Notes: a model not told the origin generated them from the letters alone. Counted from the stretch's first letter, positions 15,729-25,529 are shown. The stretch: 64,000 nt of DNA from Nonomuraea typhae (GCF_009760925.1 NZ_VRLV01000004.1:250308-314307); one strand, 5' to 3'. Translations and numbers: made by a program.

Positions 15729-18134
15729 TCACCGAATTGCCGCGTAGGCCGACAGGTCGATCGCCGAGCCCAGCGCGGGCGGCAGCCCGAGACCGAGTCC
15801 CAGCCCCGCCAGCACGGCCAGCACGATCATCGGCGCGACCTCCAGCGCCGTCATCCGCCGCGCCTGCCCCGTGGACAGCCCCAGCGTACGCAGGAAGGAC
15901 AGCGCCCGCGCCCGCTCCTGCCCGCCGACCACCAGCGCCAGCACCACCGCCGCCAGCACGTACCCGCCCATCGCCGCCGTCACCACCAGGAACACCAACT
16001 GGACCGCCGCCGTGAGCGGCTCCTCCTCGATCGCCCGCAGGGCCGCGCCGAACGTCTCCGCCCGCGCCCCCGCGGCCGCGGCCAGCGCCGCCGCCGGCAC
16101 CCCCTCGCCCTCGACGAACAGCGTGTTGACCTGCGCATCGGTCTCCAACGGCAGCACCACGAACTCACGCACCTCGGCGAAACCCGGGAACGAGGTGACC
16201 GATCCCTGCGGGCGCAGCCGCACCTGCCTGCCGCCCCGGGTGATCGTGACGTCCGCGCCCACCAGATCCGGCGGCACCAGCACCCCGCCGCCACGGGGCG
16301 GGCGCAGCGGCGTGTCCGCCACGATCGCCCGGTAGGCGTCCATGTCGACGGCGATCAGCATCGGATGCCGCTCGCCGACGCCCACCGTGGCGATCTGGGC
16401 CGGAACCACCCGCCCCACCCCGGGCACCCGGCGCACCCGCTCGATCGCCTCGGGAGAAAGCGTCCCCGTGGTGTACACCCGGGCGCCGGCGCCCACCTCG
16501 TCGTAGGCCGCCTGCCGTTGCGCGGTCGCGACCCCGCCGGACACCACCGCGGAGAACACCGACACGGCCAGCGCGGGCAGCAGCACCAGCACCGGCAGCA
16601 CCGAGAACGCGCGCGCCCTGGCCGCCAGCGTGAGCCCCAGGAACGGCACCGCCGCACGGCGACGGGCGGCCAGCCGTACCAGGAGGCGCAGGGGGAAGGG
16701 ATAGCAGCGTACGGTGATCACCGCCACCGCGACCGTCAGCCCGAACGGCACCAGCACCAGGAACGGGTCGCCGCCCGCCAGCCCGCGCGTGCGCAGCAGG
16801 AACACCCCGCCCAGCGCCAGCACGACCACGGCCGCCTCCACCGTGATCCGCACCGGCGACACCCGGAAGGCCACCAGGTCGGCGCGGCGCTCCAAAAGCG
16901 GCGCCCGGTGCCGGACGGCCAGCAGCGCCATGGTCCCCGCCACCACCACGGCCCCGATCAGCGCGGGAGCGGCGTGCACGATCGGCGTGACCGGCCCCGG
17001 CACCGCATACGACAGGGCGTATCCGGCCGCGGCGGCGGGCAGCGCGGTCACCGCCACCGGCAGCGTCCCCGCGGCCACGACCTGGCGCAGCGACCCGCCC
17101 CGCGCCCGCCCCAGCGCCAGCGCCCGCTCGGTCCGCTCCACCAGCAGTTGTACGGCCAGCAGCACCACGCACAGCGCGACGGCCAGCAGCCCGCCGAGCA
17201 CCACGGTCAGCACGGCCTGCGCCCCGGCCAGCTCGCCCAGGAAGGCCGCGAGCAGCTCGGACAGCCGGGTCACCAGGATGAAGCGGCTCCACGCGTCGCT
17301 GCTCTCCACCCCGGCCAGGCGGTCGTACTCGGCGATCGCGGCAGGCAGGGCGGGCGCCTCCCGCGCGGTTGCATTGGCCGGGTCCAGGGAGATCACCCAC
17401 GCGTAGCGCAGATCCCGCTCCTCGCCGTCGAGGACCTCCAGGCTCTCCGCCGAGATCAGCGAGGTGACGTGCAGTTCGTAGACGTCGTCCCCGGGCCTGG
17501 GCACGCGGTTGACCGCGCGCACGGAGCGGTTGTGGTCCCAGAAGCGGTCGTCGGGGTTCACGACGTCGAACAGGCCGGTGACCGTGGCCCGCAGCTTGCC
17601 CACGGTGCCGATCTCGAGCTGGGTGCCGACCGGGAGCTTCATCTCCTCCGCCGCCGAGCGGACGATCGCGATCTCGAAGTGCTGGAGGCCGCCGGAGGTG
17701 CTCGGCCGGCCCGGCGGGCGCCCGGCCACGTACCGGATGCGGTCGCCCGCGCCCGAGACCCAGGCCAGGTTCACGTAGAGCCCGGCGGGGCTGGGCGGCC
17801 CCTTCAGCACCAGGCCGCCGGTCGTGGTCGCCATCTGGTGGCCGCCGCCGGCCACGCGGCCGAGGGCGGGCGGCAGGATCTCGCGCAGCCGCGCGTCGCG
17901 GCGGGCGAAGTCCGCGACGGTGCGGTGGCGGGCGGGGAACTCCTGCGCGGAGTACTCGACCGTGAGATCGGCCCAGTCGGCCGGGGCGGTGCCGATCGCG
18001 TGGGCGAGGGCGGCGTCGTAGGCGGCCTCCATCGTCCTGGGCAGCGCCGAGACCAGCAGCGCCGCGGCGGCCACCAGCGCGCACAACACGCCCAGCGCCC
18101 CGGCGTGCTCCCTGACCAGGCGCAGAGGGTTCAC
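15729..18134 (-). CDS. FtsX-fold ABC permease, second subunit, C-terminally truncated copy
   Basis: 801 residues from GTG 18134. It aligns with the 879-residue paralog at 9835-12474: N-terminal helix, WVSGAGDRIRYVAGRPPGRPS, middle helices, and a final conserved segment reading IDLSAYA. The reading then stops at TGA 15729 after only AIR. The intact copy continues for about 50 more residues containing the last membrane helix, so this copy lacks it. It overlaps the upstream permease by 4 nt (GTGA). No ATPase gene follows. It is either a decaying duplicate or a protein that uses the downstream ATPases without a complete membrane domain. Confidence 0.8.
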   Translation of the reverse strand: MNPLRLVREHAGALGVLCALVAAAALLVSALPRTMEAAYDAALAHAIGTAPADWADLTVEYSAQEFPARHRTVADFARRDARLREILPPALGRVAGGGHQMATTTGGLVLKGPPSPAGLYVNLAWVSGAGDRIRYVAGRPPGRPSTSGGLQHFEIAIVRSAAEEMKLPVGTQLEIGTVGKLRATVTGLFDVVNPDDRFWDHNRSVRAVNRVPRPGDDVYELHVTSLISAESLEVLDGEERDLRYAWVISLDPANATAREAPALPAAIAEYDRLAGVESSDAWSRFILVTRLSELLAAFLGELAGAQAVLTVVLGGLLAVALCVVLLAVQLLVERTERALALGRARGGSLRQVVAAGTLPVAVTALPAAAAGYALSYAVPGPVTPIVHAAPALIGAVVVAGTMALLAVRHRAPLLERRADLVAFRVSPVRITVEAAVVVLALGGVFLLRTRGLAGGDPFLVLVPFGLTVAVAVITVRCYPFPLRLLVRLAARRRAAVPFLGLTLAARARAFSVLPVLVLLPALAVSVFSAVVSGGVATAQRQAAYDEVGAGARVYTTGTLSPEAIERVRRVPGVGRVVPAQIATVGVGERHPMLIAVDMDAYRAIVADTPLRPPRGGGVLVPPDLVGADVTITRGGRQVRLRPQGSVTSFPGFAEVREFVVLPLETDAQVNTLFVEGEGVPAAALAAAAGARAETFGAALRAIEEEPLTAAVQLVFLVVTAAMGGYVLAAVVLALVVGGQERARALSFLRTLGLSTGQARRMTALEVAPMIVLAVLAGLGLGLGLPPALGSAIDLSAYAAIR

Positions 18135-21100
18135 AGCTCCTCCCGGACCATCGGCGCCCCGCGGCGCAGGTTCCCGGCCAGCCCCGCCACCACGGCGAAC
18201 AACACCAGGCAGATCGCCCCCGCCATCGCCAGCGTCGCCCCCCACGGGATCACCGGCACCACCGCGGGCACCCCGGCCACCGCCTGCCCGGTCAGCACGA
18301 TGCGCGGCACCACGAGCCCGCCGACCGCCGCGGCCAGCCCCAGCCCCGCCGCCATCGCCAGCCCCACGACGAACGCCTGCTCGATCACCAGCAGCCCGAG
18401 CAACTGCCGGAAGCTCATCCCCAGCGCCCGCAGGACCGTCAGCTCCGCCGCCCGCTCCCGCGCCGACACCACGGCGCTGACCAGGAACCCCAGCACGGCG
18501 AAGAGCAGGGCCGCCGCGAACCCCAGCGTCAGCGCCCCCGCCAGCCCGCCCGCCAGCGGGTCCTCGCGCGCCTTCGCCACCTGCGCGGGCAGGTCCACCA
18601 CGCTCGCGCCCCACGCCGGCGTCCGCCGGAGCCTGTCCACCGCGGGCCCGGTCTCGCCGTCGCGCGCGGCCGCCCACCACTCGGTGACCGGCTTCGGCGC
18701 CTGCGCCCACGCCTGCGCCCTGGCCTGCACCGTGGGCAGATCCAGCAGTACGGCGGGCCGCCCGGCGGCCGTCGAGGGCAATTCGTCCACGATCCCGGCG
18801 ACGCGCACCGCGGTGTTACGCCGCTCGATCTCCACCGAGGTGACCTGGCCGGTGCGCGCCTTCATGACGGCGGCCAGGTCACGCGTGACCACGATCGGCA
18901 GCGGGGCCCGCGGGTCGTTCGGCGCGGCCAGCAGGTCCGCCCGCGTGTCGCCGGGTGCAGACGGTGGGTTCGTCCGCGTGTCGCCGCGGGCGAGGGTGAC
19001 GACCAGCGGCTGCGGGTCGGAGGGGGCGGACGCCGGTCTGGGCGCCGGGATCCGCACGGTGAAGCCGGCGGCCGTGGGCGTCAGCCGCTCGCCGGCCAAC
19101 CGGCCGGGCCGCTGGATCGCGTGCACCCACCGCGCCCCCTGCTCCGGGGCGAGGCCCGTGACCGTGATCTCGACGGGCACGCCTCTGGCCGGCGCCGGCA
19201 GCTCGAACGTGAGCCCGCGCAGGCCCAACCGGCCGCCCGCCGTACCGGATCGGCCGGTCAGGGCGCGCAGGTCGAGCGCGAGCTCTCCCTCGCCCGGCCG
19301 CAGCGGACCGGCGGCGAACTCCCGCCACACCCCCTGCCCGTCCACCAGACTGATCTTGACCGGCACCGGCTCCGGCGCCGTCACCCGGACCTTCAGCCGC
19401 AGCCGGTCGCCGCCCAGCGGGACGACCGGCACGTCCGGCCGCCCGGCCAGCAGCCGCGCGGCCATCTCCGGGACGCCGTCCGCCGACAGGTCCCGGCGCA
19501 GCCGCATCAGCCCGCCCAGCTTGGCCGCGTCCACTCCGAGCATGGTCACGTCCGTGCCGCCCACGTCGGCGCTGCCGCGGAAGACCGGGCTGATCGCGGT
19601 GAGCCCGGGCAGCGCCGCGAACGTGCCGCCGCGGCCGAACACCCCGAGCTCCTGGTTCTCCGGCGGGTCGGAGATGCGCAGGTCCGTGCCGGTCGCGTGG
19701 GCGGCCTGGTCGGTCTGGGCGGTCTGCCAGGTGGCCCTGGTGGCCAGCGACAGGCCGCCGATCGCCACCGCCATGGTCAGCAGCAGCGCCGGTCCCGCGT
19801 ACCGCAGGGGCCTGCGGCTCACCTGCATGGCGCCCAGCGCCGGGGCCAGTCCGCTCCGCCGTACGGCCAGCCGCTCGGCCGCCCCGGAAACCAGTGGCAC
19901 CAGCCGCAGGCTGAGCAGCCCGCCCGTCAGGAGGGCCAGCGCCGGGCCGGAGACGATCAGAGGGTCGATGCCCAGCCCGCCCGCGGCCGTCGCCGTGACC
20001 GGCGCGCCGTAGCGCGTCAGCTGCCAGATCGCCAGCCCCGCGACGACCACGAGCACCACGTCCGCGCCCGCCCGCTGGATCAGGCTGGTGCGGACCCGGG
20101 CGGTCTGCGTCTCCACATACGTACGGCGGGCCCCCGCCAGGGCGGGCAGCGCCAGGAGCCCCGCACAGGCCAGCGCCACCAGCCCGGCCACCAGAAACGC
20201 GCCCGCTTCCGGCGCTCCGGCGCCCCCCGTTCCGAGCGGTCCCGGCGCGTCGGCGCCCGCAGTTCCGAGCGGTCCCGGCGCGTCGGCGCCCGTCAGCGTC
20301 AGCAGCACCGGCGCCAGGAACGGCGCGGCCACCGCGCACGGCACCGCGACCAGCAGTGCCTCGCCGCCCGTGAGCGCCGCCAGCCGGAGGCTGCCCGCCC
20401 CGCGCGCCCGCAGCAGCGCCACCTCCATGCGCCGATGGTCGGCCAGCAGCCGGGCGGTGAGCAGGAGCGCGTACCCGGCCAGCAGGATGAGCTGCAGCAC
20501 CGGGATGAGCATCGTCGAGCGGGCCACCAGCGCGGCGGTGTCGAGCTGGGTGATGATCTCCGGGAGCTGGGAGGTGGCGCCGCAGTTGACGCAGCCCGCC
20601 GCGGCCAGGCGCTCCTTCATGGCCGCCACTCCGGCGGCCAGCGTGGCGAGGTCGGCGGGGGGCAGGTCGCGCAGGTCGGGGATGGCCAGCCAGGAGACGC
20701 TGACGTGCTCGGCGAACTCCTTCAGGAACGTGCCCTCGGCCACCACGAGAGGGCCGTGGGTGGTGTAGTTGCCGACCTCGCTGCCCCGCACCAGCAGCGG
20801 CTCGGCGAACCAGCGGGCGCCGAACGGGTCGTCGAGCTGGAAGACCCCGGAGATCCGGACCTCGAGCGGCGCCTTGCTCACCCGGCCCTCGGTGGTGAAC
20901 GTCTGCCCGGCGCGCAGGCCCAGCGCGCCGGCCACCGGCTGCGAGACGGCGGCCTCGACCACCGCCCCCTCACGCGGCCAGGTGCCGGAGACGAGCGTGG
21001 CGTGCCGCTCGAGCCCCTGGTAGAGACCGAACGTGAGCAGTTCGGGAGTCGTGCGCCGCCGCTGCCCGGGCACGACGTAGGTGTCCGATCTGGCCGTGGC

Positions 21101-21382
21101 CGTCACCTCGGCGGGCAGCCCGAGGTAGGCCCGGCGGACCTGCTCGCGCACCAGCCCGTCGACGTCGCGGAAGCTCTCCCGGGTGACGGGCGCGGAGAAG
21201 GCCGCGGCCTTGGCGGGGACGGCGGCGGTGGCCATCGTCCTTCGCACCCCGGCCTCGGTGATCGTGGAGGCGTACAGCGTCAGCGCCACCAGCGTCGAGG
21301 TGGCCAGGAGGATCGCCACGAAAGCGGCCAGAAGCAGCAAGGGCTCGCTCAACGCCCGTCTGACGACCAGCAGCCCCCGCAT
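18131..21382 (-). CDS. FtsX-fold ABC permease, first subunit (duplicate copy)
   Basis: 1083 residues and full length compared with the 1039-residue paralog: the N-terminal helix LLLLAAFVAILLATSTLVALT, a Cys-x-x-Cys pair (CVNC) in the first outer domain, HRRMEVALLR before the middle helices, and three C-terminal helices. A low-complexity insertion (GADAPGPLGT repeated twice, encoded by two 33-bp direct repeats near 20227-20292) sits in a loop after the middle helices. It starts at ATG 21382 and is first gene of the two-gene duplicate unit. The 4-nt GTGA overlap with the next gene mirrors the intact copy. Confidence 0.85.
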   Translation of the reverse strand: MRGLLVVRRALSEPLLLLAAFVAILLATSTLVALTLYASTITEAGVRRTMATAAVPAKAAAFSAPVTRESFRDVDGLVREQVRRAYLGLPAEVTATARSDTYVVPGQRRRTTPELLTFGLYQGLERHATLVSGTWPREGAVVEAAVSQPVAGALGLRAGQTFTTEGRVSKAPLEVRISGVFQLDDPFGARWFAEPLLVRGSEVGNYTTHGPLVVAEGTFLKEFAEHVSVSWLAIPDLRDLPPADLATLAAGVAAMKERLAAAGCVNCGATSQLPEIITQLDTAALVARSTMLIPVLQLILLAGYALLLTARLLADHRRMEVALLRARGAGSLRLAALTGGEALLVAVPCAVAAPFLAPVLLTLTGADAPGPLGTAGADAPGPLGTGGAGAPEAGAFLVAGLVALACAGLLALPALAGARRTYVETQTARVRTSLIQRAGADVVLVVVAGLAIWQLTRYGAPVTATAAGGLGIDPLIVSGPALALLTGGLLSLRLVPLVSGAAERLAVRRSGLAPALGAMQVSRRPLRYAGPALLLTMAVAIGGLSLATRATWQTAQTDQAAHATGTDLRISDPPENQELGVFGRGGTFAALPGLTAISPVFRGSADVGGTDVTMLGVDAAKLGGLMRLRRDLSADGVPEMAARLLAGRPDVPVVPLGGDRLRLKVRVTAPEPVPVKISLVDGQGVWREFAAGPLRPGEGELALDLRALTGRSGTAGGRLGLRGLTFELPAPARGVPVEITVTGLAPEQGARWVHAIQRPGRLAGERLTPTAAGFTVRIPAPRPASAPSDPQPLVVTLARGDTRTNPPSAPGDTRADLLAAPNDPRAPLPIVVTRDLAAVMKARTGQVTSVEIERRNTAVRVAGIVDELPSTAAGRPAVLLDLPTVQARAQAWAQAPKPVTEWWAAARDGETGPAVDRLRRTPAWGASVVDLPAQVAKAREDPLAGGLAGALTLGFAAALLFAVLGFLVSAVVSARERAAELTVLRALGMSFRQLLGLLVIEQAFVVGLAMAAGLGLAAAVGGLVVPRIVLTGQAVAGVPAVVPVIPWGATLAMAGAICLVLFAVVAGLAGNLRRGAPMVREEL
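20227..20292. repeat. Two 33-bp direct repeats inside the permease gene
   Basis: Two nearly identical 33-bp units beginning GTTCCGAGCGGTCCCGGCGC, in frame, encoding GADAPGPLGT twice. The paralog at 12471-15590 lacks them, so they arose after the duplication. Confidence 0.8.
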
Positions 21383-21409
21383 GGCTCAACCATCGGCAGG
21401 CGGACGCCG

Positions 21410-21426
21410 CCCCCGCAATGCGGGGG
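21410..21426. promoter_or_regulatory. Perfect small hairpin upstream of the duplicate permease gene
   Basis: CCCCCGC-AAT-GCGGGGG, a 7-bp perfect stem, lies about 30 bp upstream of the permease start at 21382. It could be an operator or a leader hairpin; there is no U-tract. Confidence 0.35.
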
Positions 21427-21502
21427 ACGCAATGGTGATCTAGCTGAGACGCCACCTTGATGCGGTAATCGTGACGCTTTGGCACGCTTTTGTAACACGG
21501 AA

Positions 21503-21529
21503 ACGCCGCACCCCTACGGGGCACGGCGT
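21503..21529 (-). terminator. Rho-independent-like terminator of rpsT
   Basis: Inverted repeat ACGCCGCACCCC / GGGGCACGGCGT with a 3-nt loop (12 pairs, two of them G-U), starting 16 bp after the rpsT stop. Confidence 0.75.
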
Positions 21530-21544
21530 CCAGGAAGCGTCAGA

Positions 21545-21814
21545 CTACTTGGCGGCCAGCGCGGCGGCCTGCTTGGCGATCGCCGACTTGCGGTTGGCGG
21601 CCTGGTTCTTGTGGATGACGCCCTTGCTCACGGCCTTGTCGAGCTGACGGGCGGCAGCGCGCTGCAGCGCCGCGGCCTCCTCGACGTTGCCCTGCTCAGC
21701 GGCCTCGCGGAACTTGCGGACCGCCGTCTTCAGAGACGACTTGACGGCCTTGTTGCGCAGACGAGCCTTCTCGTTCTGCTTGTTGCGCTTGATCTGGGAC
21801 TTGATGTTCGCCAC
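21545..21814 (-). CDS. rpsT: 30S ribosomal protein S20
   Basis: 89-residue S20, which binds the 5' domain of 16S rRNA early in assembly. It begins [23 protein letters not shown], the classic Lys/Arg-rich N-terminus, and ends [19 protein letters not shown]. The frame is open further upstream, but GTG 21814 gives the family length and has GAGG 7 nt before it. A strong hairpin terminator follows. It lies near lepA, as in other actinobacteria; here, however, holA is 21 kb away on the far side of the comE genes. Confidence 0.95.
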   Translation of the reverse strand: MANIKSQIKRNKQNEKARLRNKAVKSSLKTAVRKFREAAEQGNVEEAAALQRAAARQLDKAVSKGVIHKNQAANRKSAIAKQAAALAAK

Positions 21815-21916
21815 GAAGAAGCCTCGGTGAGAATCTGGTGATGGATGGGGCGCGCGGGCTCGAGAGAGGGCGCGCCACACGCAGTTGAACAGGCTACCAA
21901 TAACCCAGGTCGCCGC

Positions 21917-22921
21917 TCAAATCAACGACCGCGAGCGTAGCCAACCTTCAGTGTACTCCCGCCAGTCCTGCTCGGTGGCGGCGAAGTCCACGTACACGGC
22001 CAGCCCGAAGCGCTCGCGCGGGCCCCGGCTGGTGAGCGCCAGGCGGGCGGCGGTGGCCGCGTCGGCCACGCTCTCCGCCTGGTCACCCCAGGGTATGCCG
22101 TGGTCGTGGTAGGCGGGGGCGCCGAGCAGCACCGTCTTCTCCGAGGGCACCAGGTCCAGGGCGAGCGTCGCCTGCCGTACGGAATGCCCGCCGTACAGGG
22201 ACCCGAGCGGCATGCCCGAGTCGTAGGCCATGACCGCGACCTGGTCCGTGCGGCGGGCGACGTCGGCGAAGTACCCCGACGCCCAGTACTTGTCATGGTC
22301 CAGGAAGACCCGGGTGACGGGGCGCATCAGCGGATACGGCTCGATCTGCGGCGTGGAGGTGGACAACAGCGGAGTCAGCGGCCGGGTCCGGTCCAGGAGG
22401 TCCAGGAAGGCGGTGTCGCCGGAGGAGATGGGCTCGAAGTTGTAGTGGATGCCGTCGTAGCCCATGCTCATGATCGTCTTGACGCTGCCCAGGATGTTCG
22501 CCCTGGTCGCGGGGGAGCTCAGGTCGAGGAAGCCGTCCACCTTCTGCCCGAGCCAGGCCGAGACCCGCACGCCGGGCAGGTGCTTGTGCGCCCAGGCCAC
22601 GAAGCTCTCCGCCGCCGGGATGAGGGCCGGGTCGAGCCTCCCGTCGCGGGTGAAAGGCCCGCTGTGCACGTAGATATCCTTGATCCCGGTACGGCGCAGC
22701 CGCTCCGCCAGAGCCTTGACGTCCTTCTCGGTTTTCCGGCCGTCCACCCACCTGTGGCCCATCCACAGTGCGTCGTTACCGGTGCTCTTCGCCCAGTCGG
22801 CGGCCTCGCCGGTAAACTGGACGCGGAACGCTGCGGCGACCACGCCGACCAGCGCGACCATGACGACCAAGGCCAGCGCGAGCAGGCGCAGGCCGCGGCG
22901 GATGACGGTTCGGGCAATCAC
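21917..22921 (-). CDS. Membrane-anchored or secreted GH18-like glycoside hydrolase fold protein
   Basis: 334 residues with an N-terminal hydrophobic segment (residues ~11-33) acting as signal or anchor, then a TIM-barrel of the glycoside hydrolase 18 type: [40 protein letters not shown] and [12 protein letters not shown]. The segment DGIHYNFEP occupies the place of the DGxDxDxE catalytic motif. The terminal Glu is kept, but both preceding Asp positions are His and Asn, so classical chitinase chemistry is doubtful. It may bind or hydrolyse another glycan. The start is GTG 22921, 55 bp divergent from lepA. Confidence 0.7.
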   Translation of the reverse strand: MIARTVIRRGLRLLALALVVMVALVGVVAAAFRVQFTGEAADWAKSTGNDALWMGHRWVDGRKTEKDVKALAERLRRTGIKDIYVHSGPFTRDGRLDPALIPAAESFVAWAHKHLPGVRVSAWLGQKVDGFLDLSSPATRANILGSVKTIMSMGYDGIHYNFEPISSGDTAFLDLLDRTRPLTPLLSTSTPQIEPYPLMRPVTRVFLDHDKYWASGYFADVARRTDQVAVMAYDSGMPLGSLYGGHSVRQATLALDLVPSEKTVLLGAPAYHDHGIPWGDQAESVADAATAARLALTSRGPRERFGLAVYVDFAATEQDWREYTEGWLRSRSLI

Positions 22922-22976
22922 CCGGGCATGTCACCATGAAAGACGCTTGACCTCAACCCTGTCGAAACGGACTTCG

Positions 22977-24806
22977 GTGCGCAATCAGCCTGGCCAGACC
23001 GACCCCGCGTTGATCCGCAACTTCTGCATCATCGCGCACATCGACCACGGCAAGTCGACGCTTGCTGACCGCATGCTGCAGCTCACCGGCGTGGTCGACG
23101 ACCGTTCCATGCGCGCTCAGTACCTCGACAGGATGGACATCGAGCGAGAGCGCGGCATCACCATCAAGTCCCAGGCGGTCCGGCTGCCCTGGGACGGGCA
23201 CGTGCTCAACATGATCGACACGCCCGGCCACGTGGACTTCACCTACGAGGTCTCCCGGTCGCTGCAGGCGTGCGAGGGCGCGATCCTGCTGGTCGACGCC
23301 GCCCAGGGCATCGAGGCGCAGACCCTGGCCAACCTCTACCTGGCCATGAACGCCGACCTGCACATCATCCCGGTGCTCAACAAGATCGACCTGCCGGCCG
23401 CGCAGCCGGAGAAGTTCGCCGAGGAGCTGGCCGGCCTCATCGGCTGCGACCCGTCGGACGTGCTCAGGGTGTCGGGCAAGACCGGCGAGGGCGTGCGCGA
23501 GCTGCTCGACCACGTGGTCGCCACGGTCCCGGCCCCGGTCGGCGACGCCTCCGGCAACGCCCGCGCGCTGATCTTCGACTCGGTCTACGACACCTACCGC
23601 GGCGTCGTCACCTACGTCCGGGTCATGGACGGCCACCTGTCCAAGCGCGAGCGCATCCTCATGATGTCCACGCAGGCCACCCACGAGACGCTGGAGATCG
23701 GCGTCATCTCGCCCGAGCCGAAGGTCGCCGACAAGGGCCTGGGCGTCGGCGAGGTGGGCTACCTCATCACCGGCGTGAAGGACGTGCGCCAGTCGCGGGT
23801 CGGTGACACCGTCACCTCCGCGGTCAGGTCCGCCGCCGAACCGCTGGCCGGATACGAGCACCCCAAGCCGATGGTGTTCTCCGGCCTCTACCCGATCGAC
23901 GGCGACGAGTACCCCGAGCTGCGTGAGGCGCTGGACAAGCTGCAGCTCAACGACGCCGCCCTCATCTACGAGCCGGAGACCTCGGCCGCCCTGGGCTTCG
24001 GCTTCCGCGTCGGCTTCCTCGGCCTGCTCCACATGGAGATCGTCCGCGAGCGGCTGGAGCGCGAGTTCGGCCTGTCGCTGATCTCGACCGCGCCCAACGT
24101 CGTCTACCGCGTGGTCATGGAGGACGGCAAGGAGTTGACCGTCACCAACCCCTCCGAGTTCCCCACGGGCGGCAAGATCGACAAGGTCTTCGAGCCGGTC
24201 ACCAAGTCGACGATCCTGGCCCCGGCCGAGTTCATCGGCGCGATCATGGAGATCTGCCAGGGGCGGCGCGGCCAGCTCCTGGGCATGGACTACCTGTCGG
24301 AGGACCGGGTCGAGATCCGCTACACCCTGCCGCTGGGCGAGATCATCTTCGACTTCTTCGACCAGCTCAAGTCCCGCACCCGCGGCTACGCCTCGCTCGA
24401 CTACGAGCCCGCCGGCGAGCAGGAGGCCGAGCTCGTCAAGGTCGACATCCTGCTGCAGGGCGAGGCGGTCGACGCCTTCAGCGCCATCGTCCACAAGGAC
24501 AAGGCGTACTCCTACGGCGTCGACATGGCCAAGAAGCTGCGCGAGCTGATCCCGAGGCAGCAGTTCGAGGTGCCGATCCAGGCCGCCATCGGCGCCCGGG
24601 TCATCGCCCGCGAGAACATCCGCGCCATCCGCAAGGACGTCCTCGCCAAGTGCTACGGCGGTGACATCAGCCGTAAGCGCAAGCTGCTGGAGAAGCAGAA
24701 GGAAGGCAAGAAGCGGATGAAGATGGTCGGCCGCGTGGAGGTGCCGCAGGAGGCGTTCGTCGCCGCCCTGTCCACCGACTCCAGCACGGACAAGGCCAAG
24801 AAGTAG
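22977..24806 (+). CDS. lepA: Elongation factor 4 (back-translocating GTPase LepA)
   Basis: 609-residue ribosome GTPase that back-translocates stalled ribosomes. G1 is AHIDHGKST at residues 20-28, the switch region RERGITIK, G3 DTPGHVDF and G4 NKIDLPAA. The C-terminal LepA-specific domain holds [22 protein letters not shown] and the end motif [18 protein letters not shown] chose GTG 22977 because it gives the family length; the frame is open for 99 codons further upstream but without LepA sequence, and there is only a weak ribosome site. Its TAG stop abuts the stop of the convergent thioesterase gene with no base between. Confidence 0.96.
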   Translation: MRNQPGQTDPALIRNFCIIAHIDHGKSTLADRMLQLTGVVDDRSMRAQYLDRMDIERERGITIKSQAVRLPWDGHVLNMIDTPGHVDFTYEVSRSLQACEGAILLVDAAQGIEAQTLANLYLAMNADLHIIPVLNKIDLPAAQPEKFAEELAGLIGCDPSDVLRVSGKTGEGVRELLDHVVATVPAPVGDASGNARALIFDSVYDTYRGVVTYVRVMDGHLSKRERILMMSTQATHETLEIGVISPEPKVADKGLGVGEVGYLITGVKDVRQSRVGDTVTSAVRSAAEPLAGYEHPKPMVFSGLYPIDGDEYPELREALDKLQLNDAALIYEPETSAALGFGFRVGFLGLLHMEIVRERLEREFGLSLISTAPNVVYRVVMEDGKELTVTNPSEFPTGGKIDKVFEPVTKSTILAPAEFIGAIMEICQGRRGQLLGMDYLSEDRVEIRYTLPLGEIIFDFFDQLKSRTRGYASLDYEPAGEQEAELVKVDILLQGEAVDAFSAIVHKDKAYSYGVDMAKKLRELIPRQQFEVPIQAAIGARVIARENIRAIRKDVLAKCYGGDISRKRKLLEKQKEGKKRMKMVGRVEVPQEAFVAALSTDSSTDKAKK

Positions 24807-25223
24807 CTACAGCCCGAGCGGGGCGGGGTCCGCGGCCAGCGCTCGCCACCGCCCCGCCGGGTCCGGCACCAGGCGGCGCTCCCGCAGGTCGAGGAGCCCG
24901 CCCACGCTGCTCACCTCGGCCGCCAGCTCGCCGTCCGGGCGGCGGTACTCCTGCACGATCCGGAACGTCTTCCCCTCGCCCCACACGAACCCGCACGTCA
25001 CCTCCACCTCGTCGCCCTCGCGCAGCTCGCGGTGGTAGCGGATGGTGTTCTCCAGCGTGACCGGGCTGATCCCGTCCGCGCGCATGCCCGCGGCCGTGAC
25101 CCCGGCCGCGCGCAGGCACTCCCAGCGCGCGTGGTCGCCGTACTGGTGGTAGACCGCGCCGTTCACGTGGCCCTGGGTGTCGAGTTCATATCCGCGTACG
25201 GCGATGCGTACCGAGAAGGTCAT
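24807..25223 (-). CDS. Acyl-CoA thioesterase, hot-dog (4HBT) family
   Basis: 138-residue single hot-dog domain. VRGYELDTQGHVNGAVYHQY is the family motif containing the catalytic Asp and the His-Val-Asn turn; TIRYHRELREGDEVEVTCGF and KTFRIVQEYRRPDGELAAEV form the sheet. The start is ATG 25223, preceded by GGAGGA at proper spacing and overlapping the stop of the upstream small gene by 4 nt (ATGA), so the two are co-translated. The substrate is unknown. Confidence 0.88.
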   Translation of the reverse strand: MTFSVRIAVRGYELDTQGHVNGAVYHQYGDHARWECLRAAGVTAAGMRADGISPVTLENTIRYHRELREGDEVEVTCGFVWGEGKTFRIVQEYRRPDGELAAEVSSVGGLLDLRERRLVPDPAGRWRALAADPAPLGL

Positions 25224-25516
25224 GCCCGTTCCTCCAGCCACTCGTGGGATCGGGCGGTGAGGTAGCGCAGGCCGTCCTCACCGATGGCGATCCAGTCGCC
25301 GCGGGCCCAGCCGCCGGCGGTCTGCGGGGCGAAGCCGTGCTTCCTGAACAGGGCCGACGCCTGGCGCTGCGTCAGCCCCCTCGTGCCCCATTCGGCGATG
25401 AGCCCGGCGGTGCGTTCGCTCTCGTCCGGCTCGTCCGCGGGACCCAGGGCGGCGGCCAGCTCCTCGAAGCCCTTGGCGATCTGCCTGAGGGCGGCCTGTG
25501 CCCGCGAGACGTCCAT
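25220..25516 (-). CDS. Small helical protein of unknown function
   Basis: 98 residues, starting MDVSRAQAALRQIAKGFEELAAAL, which is amphipathic helix. A middle GLTQRQASALFRKHGFAPQTAGGWARGDWI looks like a helix-turn-helix or DNA/RNA-interacting segment, and the end is RYLTARSHEWLEE. I place the start at ATG 25516 rather than ATG 25525, because TACGAT lies exactly 7 nt upstream of it and there is no ribosome site for either. It is coupled to the thioesterase gene. I do not recognise the family with certainty. Confidence 0.6.
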   Translation of the reverse strand: MDVSRAQAALRQIAKGFEELAAALGPADEPDESERTAGLIAEWGTRGLTQRQASALFRKHGFAPQTAGGWARGDWIAIGEDGLRYLTARSHEWLEERA

Positions 25517-25523
25517 ACCGGCC

Positions 25524-25529
25524 ATCGTA
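25524..25529 (-). promoter_or_regulatory. -10 element TACGAT (leaderless type)
   Basis: TACGAT lies 7 nt upstream of the ATG at 25516 of the small helical protein gene; there is no ribosome site between. Confidence 0.4.
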
